64,000 nucleotides of DNA from Ceriagrion tenellum. Its lineage: Eukaryota; Arthropoda; Insecta; Odonata; Coenagrionidae. The DNA is taken from assembly GCA_963169105.1 (NCBI GenBank), contig OY720640.1, positions 62,249,527 to 62,313,526 of the forward strand, given 5' to 3'. Shown one piece after another: positions 41,510 through 52,439 of the stretch; position 1 is the stretch's first letter; each line of letters starts with the position of its first letter. The translations under genes and the position numbers were made by a program. The notes beneath the pieces are model-generated. The model saw only the letters and a list, made by a program, of their open reading frames with translations. It searched no databases and had not been told where the DNA came from.

Positions 41510-41735
41510 ATAGTGGATAGAAACCAGGCGTCGGCATTAGCTTGCCCTTATTGAAAGGCGCCAAGGGTACCTCAGTTTAACGTCCCATCCGAGGGACGGA
41601 TGTACTATACTTGAGGTGCCTCCACAAGACACACAAGTAGGGATCGGGTTTCCTCTGAAAAATATCCTCCTTTACAGGGATTTGAACCGTGGCCGTATGC
41701 ATGGTACGCCAGTACTATTGCACCACCCCAACCCA
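41510..41735 (-). mobile_element. tRNA-derived SINE with conserved core (family S4)
   Basis: Minus strand: an A-box-like GGGTTGGGGTGGTGCAATAG (41717-41736) and B box CACGGTTCAAATCCC (41679-41693). A long body follows with 'gaaacccgatccctacttgt', 'gtcttgtggaggcacctcaa', 'ccctcggatgggacgttaaa' and 'acccttggcgcctttca', ending near 41515. The 'tcggatgggacgttaaac' block is typical of SINE central domains that occur in many invertebrates. Confidence 0.75.
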
Positions 41736-41900
41736 ATCTCCTACGTTTTCTATAGGTTGTGATGGACTACTCATTGAGTCGCATATCACGGAAGAACTCT
41801 TTCATCTAAAGATTTCTCTCTCAAATTTCAAAGGAGGAAATGAGTGAACATTTTGATAACTTTTCCAGATACTCGAAAAAATTCTCGGATCTCACTCCAC
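41736..41900. other. Short unassigned link
   Basis: No feature seen. The last bases 'ctcactccac' lead into the TTAA target of the next MITE. Confidence 0.4.
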
Positions 41901-42207
41901 TTAACCCTTTCACTGCGATAGTCGACAAAAGTCGATCTGCAAATATTTGGTCTTAGCCGCGATGATCGACTTAAGTCCACGACCCTGAAAAAACTTTTTC
42001 TTTGGCCGCGACAGACGCCCGAAGTCTCTCATGCTACGTCACCGAATTTTAAGTAGCGATCTCTAATGCGGTATAATTGAACCAAGTGAACGCAACAAGA
42101 ATACGAATGCGAAGAAAATAATAGGAATATGACTTTCGTTTTTTCATTGTAAAATGACATTTTCTATGAACATTTGTTGAAAACCAGCTACGCTGTGAAA
42201 TGGTTAA
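41901..42207. mobile_element. piggyBac-type MITE (family J), copy 1
   Basis: Bounded by TTAA (41901-41904 and 42204-42207). The left end TTAACCCTTTCACTGCG and complemented right end TTAACCATTTCACAGCG form the inverted termini. The body ('gtcgacaaaagtcgatctgc', 'tttctttggccgcgacagac') is shared with copy 2 at 49.46-49.77 kb. TTAA targets with CCC-type ends are characteristic of piggyBac. It encodes nothing. Confidence 0.88.
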
Positions 42208-42748
42208 GGTAGTTTGAGCGAAATATCATTTCTCCGAGGTATCAATCAATTTGGTCTCATTTTAATGAGAACATTTCATCCATTCTGAAATAACAAAATA
42301 TCTGCCCCTTACCGAACTACTTACCGAGATTTTTGACGAAAAATACCAGTACTTTTACACGGGAAATGGTGCGTGTATGTACTCCAGAGAGACCTTTCTT
42401 AAAAAATTAGGCATGTCTTACAGATATCGTTTAAAAATTAACAATGAGTAGTTTGTATGTTTTCTCAAATATTTCTTAAATTAATCACATAAAATTTTTA
42501 GTACCGTAATAAACCTTCCGCTTTGAAGGAGTTTTAAACGTACCGCACGAAAAAAAATGATTATAGCTACAGACTTTTGTAATTATTTTCATGTAACTAC
42601 CTAGAATTTCAGTCATATCAAAGTGCATTATTTCACCATTAATGATGCAATATTTCATTTGTACTTTCAACAGCTGCTAGAATTCAAACGTATAATTCGA
42701 ATATGATCTCCATTATGACTAGGGAACTATTTCGCTAAAACTACAAGT
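42204..42748. mobile_element. TTAA-flanked MITE (family I), copy 2
   Basis: Starts TTAAGGTAGTTTGAGCGAAATA, sharing its TTAA with the right end of the preceding J element. It runs through the same internal landmarks as copy 1 ('tttggtctcattttaatgag', 'ccgcacgaaaaaaaatgatt', 'tccattatgactaggga') and ends ATTTCGCTAAAACTAC near 42744, where the expected TTAA is worn to 'aagta'. Confidence 0.8.
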
Positions 42749-43274
42749 ACATATGTTTATGCGCTTGAATAAATATTCTGATAATAATATAAATGATGCT
42801 GGAATTATATTTATTAAATTTCCTTTTAATGAAAACGCGATTATAACTAGAATTTGCCGCGTGAGATTCAAATAATAAGCAAACTTCTTGAGTACTTACG
42901 CGTTATTAACTCGACATGATACTTAGAAATTTGATGGCCATAGTAATTATAACGATTAGAAATGTATTATTTTGCATCATGAGAAAATCCTCGCAAATAG
43001 AATCGAAAGTTTCGATTATTATTGTGCAGATTTTTTTCTTATTTCGATTTTGATATTGAAATCTTTCGAAATATATGTCAGGTTCCATAAAACTACGTGC
43101 TAAATAGCATTTAATTGCCAAGAGATCATTACGATAATATTCAATTTCTTCACGTCTATCTCTGAATATTTACCAAATCGTAATCTTTTTAAGCAAAGCC
43201 TAGTCTTTATCCGTTATTTCTGTCCTGTTTCCGAGGCTCTCTGGTGGTGATTCTTAATATTTTGGATTTTATGA
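42749..43274. other. AT-rich, no gene recognised
   Basis: A 71-residue minus-strand frame (42906-43121) is isoleucine/phenylalanine-rich without motif. No repeat match. Confidence 0.4.
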
Positions 43275-43520
43275 TGCGGGTTGTGATCCCAACCCTCAGC
43301 CCCCAACCTAGAGGACCAGGGTATCCTTTTGCCTGACTCCTACCACACGAAGACCTGGATGGCATGGGAGGCCTTGCCAGTAGCTTAACTACTGCCGGTA
43401 TAGCTCTCGAGGTCGCTGGAGCACGCAAGCCCACCCGCCACATCAAGGCGGAGATACCTTTGGGAGGACGATGGAATGAACCGAAAGAGATGGGATATGT
43501 TGGTGCGGCTAAAAATGAAC
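43275..43520 (+). mobile_element. Probable LINE 5' UTR fragment
   Basis: 'ccttgccagtagcttaacta', 'ctgccggtatagctctcgag' and 'gagcacgcaagcccaccc' form the stem-containing leader seen at the 5' end of several insect RTE-like LINEs. The piece at 48.53-48.70 kb has the related 'gaccctaccagtcttac', 'gctggcatagctcca' and 'aggcacgcaagccacc'. No ORF follows. Confidence 0.45.
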
Positions 43521-44289
43521 TTGGATATAAATGGCTCTGGGAATAATAGTGTCTATACATATTTTATTGATAAGAACACGTTTATAAATCTGGGCATTAA
43601 CGAAAAGGCTGCAAATACTTGAGGATCTCGTTCAGATAACCAGGATTAGACATTTACCGGAAACGGAATAATCTGTCTCAAAAAGATGATCCGTATTACT
43701 TTATCGATTATTTTTTCTCTATCTTAGTGTTTTAAACCGCAAAAATAGTTACTATATTTACACGACCAAAAAAGAGCATTTGAATCATGGCGGGGATATT
43801 ATCATGGTTTCTCTTGATAGTTATTACACGCGTAGTATATCGTCATAAAGTTATTGCTGGTCATAATTTGTTCATATTAAAAATTTATGATGGAAAAATC
43901 TTGGATCGCTTGAAAGAACCTGGCAATAAACGTTGACAATGGATCTCAAGTTAATAAACCTAATTTATTGACTGAATTTCTGACCCTCAATGCGCAAAAT
44001 CGATTGGAATCTCCTAACCTTACCCTTTCTTACATTTCATGCGAAGGAGGTACGAAGTTCTCCAGAATTAAGAGTAAAAATTCTTGAGAAAACGTATTTA
44101 GTTAACGCCTCGACTAGAGATTGTTAACGTAAGTTTACTGAGGTTAAGTGTTTTCTTTCATCTATGCTGTGATGGTGGCTCTCATCCCAATTTCTTTGAT
44201 ATTCCCTCGAATCACTCCATGACATACCGTCTTTGTACGAACGTCGCATCTCGTCGCTGTGCGAGATCTGATTCTGATATCAAACCTGT
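43521..44289. other. No recognisable gene
   Basis: AT-rich with short frames. I see no repeat ends. Confidence 0.35.
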
Positions 44290-44460
44290 TTCTAATGGAT
44301 TCCAAAAGCAAGGCGCGTAATCTAGTTGGGGCTCATAACTACAGGGGTCGGAAATCGAGGGATCCGGGTTCGAATCCCGGTCAAGGAGGATGATTTGTGG
44401 AAATTCCATTTGTGGATTCTCTGTGGAAATTCGCACTTATTTAATTATAAGTGTGCGTTT
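44290..44460 (+). mobile_element. tRNA-derived SINE (family S2)
   Basis: A-box region 'gcgcgtaatctagttggggc' (44313-44332), B box CCGGGTTCGAATCCCGG (44366-44382), then 'tcaaggaggatgatttgtgg', the same head-body join as the 7.2-7.45 kb pair. The tail is not clear. Confidence 0.65.
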
Positions 44461-44995
44461 ACGGGCATGTGCCGAATGTGACCTTACGTATCGCAAAGTT
44501 GCCGTTTTTTTGAGATCGAGTCGCCCTCACTAGATACATATAAAGTAAAATCTTTTCTAGGCCCATTGCAGTTACTAGTAGCAGAAAAAGCTAAAATCGA
44601 TCGCTTACTGAAGATAAAAAATACGCTTAATTCACATTAACAATGCGACTAAGTGATCGGGAGACATGTACAGATCATGAGTATAAGAGATAATTGGAGG
44701 ATGCAAAAATGCAACATGGAGTAATAAGCTACACGAAGACTCTTTGCGCGGTGTGATGAAAAACAAAAAATAATTCCAAAATCCTTTTGATTTAGATGTG
44801 GAAAAATATGAGACCAAATTTTTGAACGTCGCGATATAAAATAAACTCAGATATGAACTCATTGCCGCAATCTTTTATCTATAAAAACATAATGAATAAC
44901 TCTAATACGGTCTTAGACATGACAATAATATTGATAATAAGCAACACATCATATGTAGTGTAATGGATTTCGTAAATTGACAAAAATGGTTATTA
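44461..44995. other. No recognisable gene
   Basis: Flank of the tRNA gene. The minus-strand frame 44632-44862 shows no motif. Confidence 0.35.
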
Positions 44996-45077
44996 GCTGC
45001 GGTGTATGAGTGGTTAAGGAGTTGGACTCGAAATCCAATGGGTTATGCCCGCACATGTTCAAATCCTGTCCGTAGCG
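44996..45077 (+). tRNA. tRNA-Ser(CGA), slightly degraded
   Basis: Acceptor GCTGCGG (44996-45002) pairs with CCGTAGC (45070-45076). The anticodon loop CTCGAAA gives CGA, with stem TTGGA/TCCAA. A serine-type long variable arm (GGGTTATGCCC) is present. The B box reads TGTTCAAATCC instead of the canonical GGTTCGAATCC, and one T-stem pair is lost, so transcription and function are doubtful. A Pol III terminator TTTTT follows at 45080-45084. The A box TATGAGTGG replaces the usual GCCGAGTGG. Copies with better boxes lie at 53.6 kb. Confidence 0.78.
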
Positions 45078-45392
45078 AATTTTTATCATTTTTAGAAATC
45101 GTTGTAATGTCATTTCTTTCAGTGAGTTTTCGTGGTTAGCCGTGTAATAAACTTTGGCTGTGCCGCACTTGTAAAAGAAAGTCTCTCAAGCCTCATATCA
45201 CCTCTAAGGGAAGGAAAGTATCAGCTGTGAGTTTTCCTACTAACTTTACGATCCGAACAAAGTTGGATAAGAATACGCTGACGTTTTGGTACTAATCGGT
45301 ATTGATCCCATCGTTGGAGAGCTGGAGAGATGGCAAGAATAACGAAAAGTATTTTGAATTTGGCAGTGAAAGTTTAGGACTTCGGCAACATT
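45078..45392. other. No recognisable gene
   Basis: The 3' flank of the tRNA shows no similarity to the flanks of the other two tRNA-Ser copies. Confidence 0.35.
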
Positions 45393-45647
45393 CACTACGT
45401 TTACCAGTCGAACTCAGATGATCGATTTGGCCGGTTCAGCTCGGTATTGTGAACGCTACGGGCTGGTGGGATCGATATGAGAAGCGGGCTAACTTGACCC
45501 GCTTTCTCTGCCAGTTTGTGATTTCAAGTTGATATGAATCACGAACCGATTAAAGTCGATATTTAAATCGAATTCAGGCAATCCGAGTCGGCTGGCTCAG
45601 ATCGGTCCGAGTTCATATCGATCTGAGTTCGATTGTTAAACGTAGTG
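45393..45647. mobile_element. Inverted-repeat MITE with CACTACGTTTA ends
   Basis: The left end CACTACGTTTACCAGTCGAA and 'ctcagatgatcgattt' are answered at the right end by 'gatctgagttcga' and TTGTTAAACGTAGTG. The middle contains 'agcgggctaacttgacccgct', itself a stem. The element is about 255 bp without an ORF. Confidence 0.75.
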
Positions 45648-46209
45648 ATTGATGGTCTAACGTAGGTCGCCTCCCCAAATATCCCATCCACCCCTCTAAT
45701 TAATTGAATTCTAGGTTAAGTACTTCACAACTTAGGTTAAGTAAGGCCACACTTCCTTAAAATGGCAACCCAACATACAGCGCTACACTTGCCATCCCGT
45801 TACTGAAATCGGAAAAATTGAGGCGATGCACAGTGGTGCTTGGAGCAGTGGTCGCCGACTTCGTCTCAAGGGCGATGCACTCCGCGAGTTGAATGGCGTA
45901 CGTGTTTAGTATTTCTTGGCACACCGTCAACTCTGCACCCTTAATTATAAGTCAAGTCCTATCAAGGCCGTGAGCGTGTCAGAAACGCGTCCCGATTCAC
46001 TTTTCTCCTGCCGAGGCCTTTGTCGTGGGGAGGCCGACATTAGCTGTGTGCACATTGCTCCGGTCGACCCGACTTCGCCACTGCGAAAAAGATAATTGCC
46101 ATCGGAATTCCCATTGTACCTCACAATGGGTGGGCAGGCCGTGGAAATGTAGCGCAGACTAGAATTCTAAAATAATAAAATAAAAACAGTCTTTTCACTG
46201 CGATCCAAG
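45648..46209. other. Unassigned; carries a motif shared with two other loci
   Basis: 45665-45682 (GGTCGCCTCCCCAAATAT) is the complement of the motif at 41443 and 58728. 45990-46090 is moderately GC-rich. No gene recognised. Confidence 0.35.
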
Positions 46210-48000
46210 CGTCGAGGTTGGCGGGAGTGAAGTAACATTCTGTGAGGGACTTAGTTGTGAAATTCTTCGTTAAATATTTTTAAGTGAATGTTTTGAGAGG
46301 CAGTTACTAACCCGCTCTGTTAATAAAGGCCTTATTACCATATGCACTTATCTGATGTATAGATGTTACGGTATGTGTATGGATTGTCCGTTAGGACTTT
46401 ACTATAGCCAATCAAACAGGTGGAGCGCTCTTTTCCCACCGGCAAAAACACACATGTTTGGTTGCAAAGTACTCATAGTTCTTTTGGTTGCGGGTTCCCG
46501 ATTATCAATAGCGACAGGATTTTCATTCATGAATTTATACCCTATGTCGACCATTTTCTGGGAATGGAGATCATAACATCAATTTCGAAAAGAAAGTGTA
46601 TATATTTTGATTTTGGTCAGCTCAATGTGCAGTGAACATTGCGTCGTGTATGTGGGGACTTGCCAGGATTACTGAGCGAATGGATGAAATAAAGACGGGA
46701 AATTAGTCCCTGATCTTAATCCGTGCTCGTGCAGTTTTTGTACATCAAACTGCGCAACTGAGCGCCACGTATAAAACGGCTTTTATACATTGTCATGGTT
46801 ATGATTTGCGTTCAGTAGGCTAGGTAGGTAGGTTTCGTAAAGTTGAACTAACATTCTATGAAGGAAATAATTTGGAAATTGTGCGTAAAGACTTTTGAAG
46901 GTCATGCCTTTACGATACAGTTGCTTACCCGATCGGCTTACATCGTACTTTAATATGAGAATGATTTTCTTTAAGTGGATGGTGATGGTGAAGCAACATT
47001 TGTGAGAGCAAGAGCGATGAAAGTTCGCCCAAAGGATTAAGAACACATTTTTCGAGGCAGTATATTGAAGGAAATGTCTCGGTCGGCTAATAATATTTTA
47101 TTGTAAGTACAGGATGTGGGAGGAGAGACAATCTAATTTTCCTGTAGCATAAATATGTATGCGGCCTTGATATTAGGTCTTACAGATTTTTAGGACGGCA
47201 TTTTGTAATAAATATTTAATGTAGCAAATGGCACAGTCAACAGGCAAATTTCCCAAATTGTAATTATTGACGCTTCTAATATTCCAGGTGACCTATGCAT
47301 CATTTCATAATTATATTTTTCTTCTGCTGGAAAATCAACCAGATTAGGCGAGGCATGGTGGACCAGAATTTTGCGATACCTATTTAATATTTTAAATGAC
47401 ACAGCCCACAGGTGCATTTTCCATGCGAAAACAACGAGTTTCGAGTAATCTGTGACTCCAGGTATACTGTGCGATGTTTCATAATTAAAACGCATTTTTC
47501 TTCGTCCCCTTTGACATTTGATTTACATTTCAATCGAGAAGGGCGTGGTGATAAACGCGGTTCCATTTTGAAAAAAACAGTTTCAGTGCTTACTCAATCG
47601 CCACATCTCGGTACACTACATTGATTTTAATGAATACAGGGAAAAAACCTGCACATATTCTTCGGTAAACCTTCAGAATGCAGGAAACAGAATTTCCTAG
47701 CACACCGATGGTCGTAGGTAAATAAAGGTAAATAAATTTCGTAGTTTTTGCTGAAGTATAGGCTACGTCTCTGAAAGCCGCTTTGCACGGTACATTTTAT
47801 TGCTAAACGAATGTATGAACCTTTTCATGAGAAAAATTTTACTGTCTAAAGCGGCAAATGGTACGATTGTCTGAATGACTGGACGAGAAATAGAACCTGC
47901 TCTAATTCCATTCATTTTCTTGTAAAATCTAAGGTACATTCGTTTGTGCAACTAATTGCGCCGTGGAAAGCGGCCTTTACAGTAGCGCAAACATTTCCTT
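46210..48000. repeat. Field of old, diverged tandem repeats (about 180-bp periodicity)
   Basis: Related segments recur. 47205-47375 and 47376-47560 share 'atttaat(g/a)t', 'aaatg(g/a)cacag', 'caggtgcattttcc' or its variant, 'ccaggt' and 'tttcataattat/aaaac'. The minus-strand frame 47190-47495 shows the same duplication as NYETSHSIPGV and NYEMMHRSPGI. A third relative at 47820-47930 has 'gcaaatggtacgattgtct'. A second phrase, 'gaagtaacattctgtgag' and variants, recurs at 46231, 46848 and 46990. The identity of individual units is low, and I infer a decayed satellite or multi-copy element. Confidence 0.5.
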
Positions 48001-48529
48001 TCAGCCACTAAGTCGGGGTGTAAATGCAAGTGTGTGTTGCCATTTATGTGGTGGTTCGATACATGTTGGAAAGGATATTTATATTTCGTGACGAGGCTTG
48101 ATAGAGGTGACGAAAATTTATACGTTGGAAAATGTGGCACGAGGCGCTGTACAGACTTGATATCGCCGAGCAGCGCCACGAGGACAAAAAATAAACGTGG
48201 ACGAATAATAACCGGTAGCATAAGCTACTGTGAAGCCTTGAGAATCGTATTAGAAACGGAGGTGGGGCTAGCCCCGATATAAGACTTCAAGGAGAAAGCG
48301 TATGAAATGTCTTGCGAGTTACTGAAACAAGAGAGGATGTATGGTAGTCGCTTCGCATACGTGGCCAATGAACCATCCTCTATAACACATTATAATACAG
48401 CCATGAATAAGTAACACAATTGTGTGATTGACAAAACGACTGTAACTTCCGCAATATATTTACAAATTACTGAACGGTTTCGGCTGTCAAGCCATCATAC
48501 ATTGTAATACGCTGTCCATAGTTCTCTCG
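48001..48529. other. No recognisable gene
   Basis: Opposed frames (48034-48282 plus, 47952-48221 minus) overlap completely. Neither shows a domain. Confidence 0.35.
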
Positions 48530-48700
48530 GACCTTGTAATGACCGGTTCGCTCTCACGATCGGTCAGGCCTATCGCCCTTGACCTGTCCGGTTTGGGTGA
48601 CCCTACCAGTCTTACGCTCTCGCTGGCATAGCTCCAAGGTTAACTCAGGCACGCAAGCCACCTCATTGCCACAATATGGATGGTATCCTAAAATCCCGTG
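48530..48700 (+). mobile_element. Probable LINE 5' UTR fragment
   Basis: See 43275-43520 for the related copy. Here 'ggtttgggtgaccctaccag' is followed by 'ctctcgctggcatagctcca' and 'caggcacgcaagccacctca'. The downstream ORF is absent. Confidence 0.45.
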
Positions 48701-49162
48701 CTATTTGCTCCTGCGGCGGCTCGCTTGGTTAAATGTAAGTGTCGAATAATGACCGATTACCTTATCGTTGAAGATGATGTGCGTCCAGAAATGAGTGGAT
48801 CTAAGTCTAATAGTATTGGATATTACATTCCAGTTTACGCTAAGAAAAGAGTGGACGTGTGTCGATGTTAAGTTGAGAGAGAAACTCAGCCTGGAGTTTG
48901 TATCGTAGGACCGTATTTGATTCATATGAAAATAATTCGCTCTTCAAAACTACTAATAAAGACCAATACACGACACTCGAGTAAATACAGCGAAGCCAGC
49001 CTGAGTTGTAGATTTCGCTTCCAACTGCCTGTGCAGAGTCCGGGAACACAAAAACGGTGAATGAAAACTTATCTATGAGGTGACCGAAGCTAGAGTAGGG
49101 AAACGCTTTTCTCTAACAAGGAAAAGAGTTTACAGTTTTCTCTAAAGGATAATGTGCCGTCT
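48701..49162. other. No recognisable gene
   Basis: Minus-strand frames 48701-48925 and 48840-49049 overlap each other in different frames without any recognised motif. Confidence 0.35.
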
Positions 49163-49237
49163 GCCTCCGCGGCGCAATCGGCTTGCACGTTCGGCTGTTA
49201 ATCCGAAAGGTTGGTGGTTCGAGCACACTCGGGGGCG
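49163..49237 (+). tRNA. tRNA-Asn(GTT)-like pseudogene
   Basis: Acceptor GCCTCCG (49163-49169) pairs with CGGGGGC (49230-49236). The anticodon arm TTCGG-CTGTTAAT-CCGAA carries GTT but has an 8-base loop, one base too many. The B box GGTTCGAGCAC and T stem are mismatched on the 3' side. It is followed by a TTTT run at 49242-49245. The inserted base and broken T stem argue for a pseudogene or a SINE head. The DNA downstream (49335-49435) resembles the LINE F 3' end. Confidence 0.7.
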
Positions 49238-49334
49238 AAAATTTTGCCGGCCTCCGTGGCGGCGGAATTAATCTCGACTGTGTATACCATAAGGTCACGA
49301 GGTCAGGAATCATCTTGGCGAGGTTCATCATCAT

Positions 49335-49435
49335 TTGTCGCTCAATCATAAGATTGTTTGAAAGCAGCCTTCCATCATTTTGCTAATTCTCTTACTTCGC
49401 AGTAGCTCTTCCTCTTTATTAGGGTTTGAATTATA
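49335..49435 (-). mobile_element. LINE F 3' tip
   Basis: 'catcatcatttgtcgctcaa', 'tcataagattg' and 'gcagccttccatc' correspond to 'gatcatcattgatcgtttaa', 'tcctaagtttg' and 'gctgccatccacc' at 4.25 kb. Worn. Confidence 0.5.
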
Positions 49436-49457
49436 CTTTTTTCCTCCCTAACTTTCC

Positions 49458-49772
49458 TTAACCCATTCACAACGTATCTGGATTTCAACAAGCGTTCTTA
49501 GAAAATGTAATTTTACAATGAAAAAAACGAAAGTCATATTCCTATTATTTTCTTCGTATTCTTATTCTTAATGCGTTCACTTGGTTCAATTATACCGCAC
49601 CAGAAATCGTCAATGCCGCGTTCAAATTCGGGGACGTAGCATGAGAGACTTCGGGCGTCTGTCGCGGCCAAAGAAAAAGTTTTTTCACAGCCGTGGACTA
49701 AAGTCGATCATCGCGGCGAAGCACAAATATTTGCAGATCGACTTTTGTCGACTATCGCAGTGAAAGGGCTAA
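49458..49772. mobile_element. piggyBac-type MITE (family J), copy 2, inverted
   Basis: TTAACCCATTCACAACG on the left and CGCAGTGAAAGGGCTAA on the right (the right TTAA worn to CTAA). The internal 'gtctgtcgcggccaaagaaa' and 'cagatcgacttttgtcgact' match copy 1 at 41.9-42.2 kb in the opposite orientation. A 60-residue frame (49581-49763) inside it is a chance ORF. Confidence 0.87.
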
Positions 49773-50750
49773 GATTCTTACGTATTAAAAGGGAATATCC
49801 ACACATAACACTCTGGTTTTCATTCAAGTTATAAAGAAGTGATCCCGATGACATCTGATTTTCCCAACTGATTCAAAAATCTTCTCAAAATCATAATTCC
49901 GAAGACAAAAATTTAACATCTCAAATTGAAAATAAGATAAACTTTAATTTTAAGCCGGGAAATTTTATAAATTCATCTTGGGGCTTACTTGGACCACGGG
50001 GAAATGTTTATGGGTTCCCAGTTGAATATAAAAAACGGGATATGTCGTCTCATTTTCATGAATGGCAAACATAACCTACTGACAAGTCCTTTTCAATATA
50101 AAAACCTTTAACAGCGCAACTTCAGGCGATTTCGAAATAGTATCATAAAACAAGGATTCCAATTGGATATCCTAAGGAAAGAATTTTTCCGGGGGCATCT
50201 TAGCCCAAAACTACTGCATAAATTAAAGATATGCTGAAGGTAAAGCTGAAAGTAAAGCTGAAAACTGGATTATTGGACCATCACTTTCTTCATTAAGGCA
50301 TCGGTCGGATGATTTAACGAGATACTAAGGCCTTGCGTGAGTTTACGCATATGTTTAGATCGGGAATACATCTCGCATCTCCAGGTATATGATGATTACG
50401 ATAATTATCTCCCGTATCTAATTTTCGAGCTGCATACTTATAAACAGTCCCAGCTGGCACAGGTGAGGCAAGGGAAGCAGCTGCCTCCTTCTTAGCCCAT
50501 CACAAAATCTGATCAGCCTCTTTCCAATTAGTGAACTGCCGGGTTTTTCCCCTCTGAAGACAAAATACTTCTGAGAAGCGTGGAGAATTAATTTAAGGCA
50601 CATGCTCCAGCATAATGCCCGCAGTTCACGGGAAGGGCTTGTAGCATGACGAGTTAGATCAAGTGAAGAAGGACGAGGTGTATGATAAAGACACTATTGA
50701 GTGTATGCACGGATGGGGTTTCTATGGGGGTTGAGTGTATGCACGAAAGA
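49773..50750. other. AT-rich, no gene recognised
   Basis: About 1 kb without matched repeats. 50245-50270 has a short direct repeat 'aggtaaagctgaaagtaaag'. The 61-residue minus frame at 50418-50603 has no motif. Confidence 0.35.
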
Positions 50751-50751
50751 A

Positions 50752-51118
50752 GGTTCTACATCTACTTATTATCCTGCAAGCCACCTCAAAGGTTTTTGGC
50801 AGGGAGTGACGCATCACCAACATGAACTACAGTGAAGACATTTGCTTTCACCAACATGCGCCAGATAATGGATATGCTACTAATGCTACAGAAACTACTA
50901 AAATAATCTATAATGTAACTATGACATCGTGACTCAAAAGTCATGCAGGGAACATGCAAAACATGGTGTTAGCACTACTCAACAGATTTCGAAGCATGAA
51001 ATAGGGTGCATATGGATTCATCAGCTACACTACCTGTCAACTAACCTACTTCAAAAACTCAACATTATGGTCTCTTATCGATCGCGGGAAAAACGACATT
51101 CTAAACCTTTCTATTCTC
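50752..51118 (-). mobile_element. LINE D-type 3' half of a 5'-inverted insertion
   Basis: The plus strand starts with the tail 'ctacatctacttattatcct', then 'gccacctcaaaggtttttgg' and the family D 3' UTR complement ('gctactaatgctacagaaac', 'agtcatgcagggaacatgca'). From 51070, 'gatcgcgggaaaaacgacat' is the complement of the KMSFFPR-type C-terminal codons. It stops near 51118, where the opposite strand takes over with reverse transcriptase sequence. Confidence 0.78.
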
Positions 51119-51480
51119 CCGAACAAGTCCTCAGGTCCTGATGAAATTCCACCTCGTGTATATAAAGAATTAGCTCTCGAAATAGCTCTGTATCTTAAAG
51201 TAGTATTTAACAAATCCCTCGAAGAACACTAGGTTCCCAAAGACTGGAAGATAGCACACGTGACCCCAATTTATAAAAGCGGAGATAGGGAACAGCCATG
51301 TAATTATAGACCAATATCATTAATGTCACTATCATGTAAAATTATAGAGAATATAATAGTTACATCAATAATGGGACACCTCGACAGCCAGGATTTATTG
51401 ATAACAAACCAGCATGGGTTCAGAAAGGGACGGTCTTGCGAAACTCAATTAGATATTTACGTCATATTGTTCTTTTAGAA
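51119..51480 (+). pseudogene. Reverse transcriptase fragment, inverted 5' segment
   Basis: The plus strand encodes NKSSGPDEIPPRVYKELA (51124-51177), then 'KVVFNKSLEEH', a stop, and VPKDWKIAHVTPIYKSGDRE (51234-51293). The fingers/palm entry NYRPISLMSLSCKIIE (51301-51348) follows, then NQHGFRKGRSCETQLD (51409-51456). These are canonical CR1/Jockey-like RT blocks 1 to 3. The catalytic YADD block is not reached. Orientation is opposite to the 3' half on the left. Confidence 0.85.
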
Positions 51481-51494
51481 AACACCATTTCGAT

Positions 51495-51785
51495 GGGGTC
51501 AGCTTGAACCCTGTCGGTACAAATAGATGTGCCGCAAACTCCGGTACTTCTAGTATTAAGCTACTCTTCACCCCTCACTGCCTCTTCCAAACATATACTC
51601 TGCATCCCCATTATCTCACCTAGAAGTTTACTTTCATCTCCCGCCATGTCAAGCCCTTCTTCATTTCTCCTCCTTGTCGCCCATCGCACCTTCTCCACAT
51701 CCACATCAGGAAAACTTACCCCCTATTCTTGTCTTTTTTCTCAGAGTACACGTTTCTGCCCCGTACAACGCTATGTAAGGTGGGG
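51495..51785 (-). mobile_element. RTE-like LINE scrap related to family E
   Basis: Complement of 51730-51780: IALYGAETCTLRKKDKNRG in one frame, the 'YGAETRTLRKEDKNR' motif of the 61.7-kb copy. Further left the match is weak and frame-broken. Plus-strand frame 51529-51849 is an artefact on the opposite strand. Confidence 0.6.
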
Positions 51786-51880
51786 TAACTACGTGCTTAC
51801 GGACCTGAGCGGTAGTTCGGAGATGCCGAATCCCGGTCAAGTCGAATGATTATTTTTCTGGCGCATTTATTTTCCTTGGT
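51786..51880 (+). mobile_element. tRNA-derived SINE S2 fragment
   Basis: 'gatgccgaatcccggtcaag' and 'tcgaatgattatttttctgg' reproduce the B-box to body junction of the copies at 7.3 and 44.4 kb. The A-box part is degraded ('gacctgagcggtagttcgg'). Confidence 0.55.
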
Positions 51881-52439
51881 ATGTATGACATAAATATACT
51901 ATTTCTATCTTTCTTTTCCGGCGAAAATTTAAGGTAAAGAGCAAAATATTGCCGAGGAATAGTGGGCCTTCAAAAGGTATTGTGTTATGAGCACGGCATT
52001 TTACGATGGAAGAAAGGTCTCTTACCCTCGCATCGGTGTACTTCCATCTTTAGTGAACAGTAGCGTCGGTGTTGACTTATGCTACCGTTATATAAACACA
52101 TCTAAAATACTGATAAAAATACTAGAGGCCTGTGTAGGAGATTCAGAAAATTTAGCTTTAAAATTGTTTTGTTATTTAAAAGATGACTATCCCAGAATTA
52201 TTGAGTGACAATTTTCGAGCATGCGATCATGCTTGGGAACATGTTTCTTTAAAAAAAAATGCCAAAACTTAACAGTGCACGGATTGAAACACGCTGTTAC
52301 GTGATTTGTGTAAACAAGTCCAAAGATTCAGAAGAGTTAAAGTATATGTTGAGAGACGAAAGAAGTTTTTCGATGTACAGTTTCCGGCTAATTAAATGTC
52401 ATCGTTAAATATTTTGAGTCATAAAAGTGTCCACTTAAT
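51881..52439. other. No recognisable gene
   Basis: A 73-residue plus frame (51987-52208) reads MSTAFYDGRKVSYPRIGVLP and similar, without a family that I recognise. No repeat match. Confidence 0.35.

Noticed and set aside
51529..51849. 106-residue plus-strand ORF
   Set aside because: It is antisense to a LINE E-like fragment and continues into a SINE.
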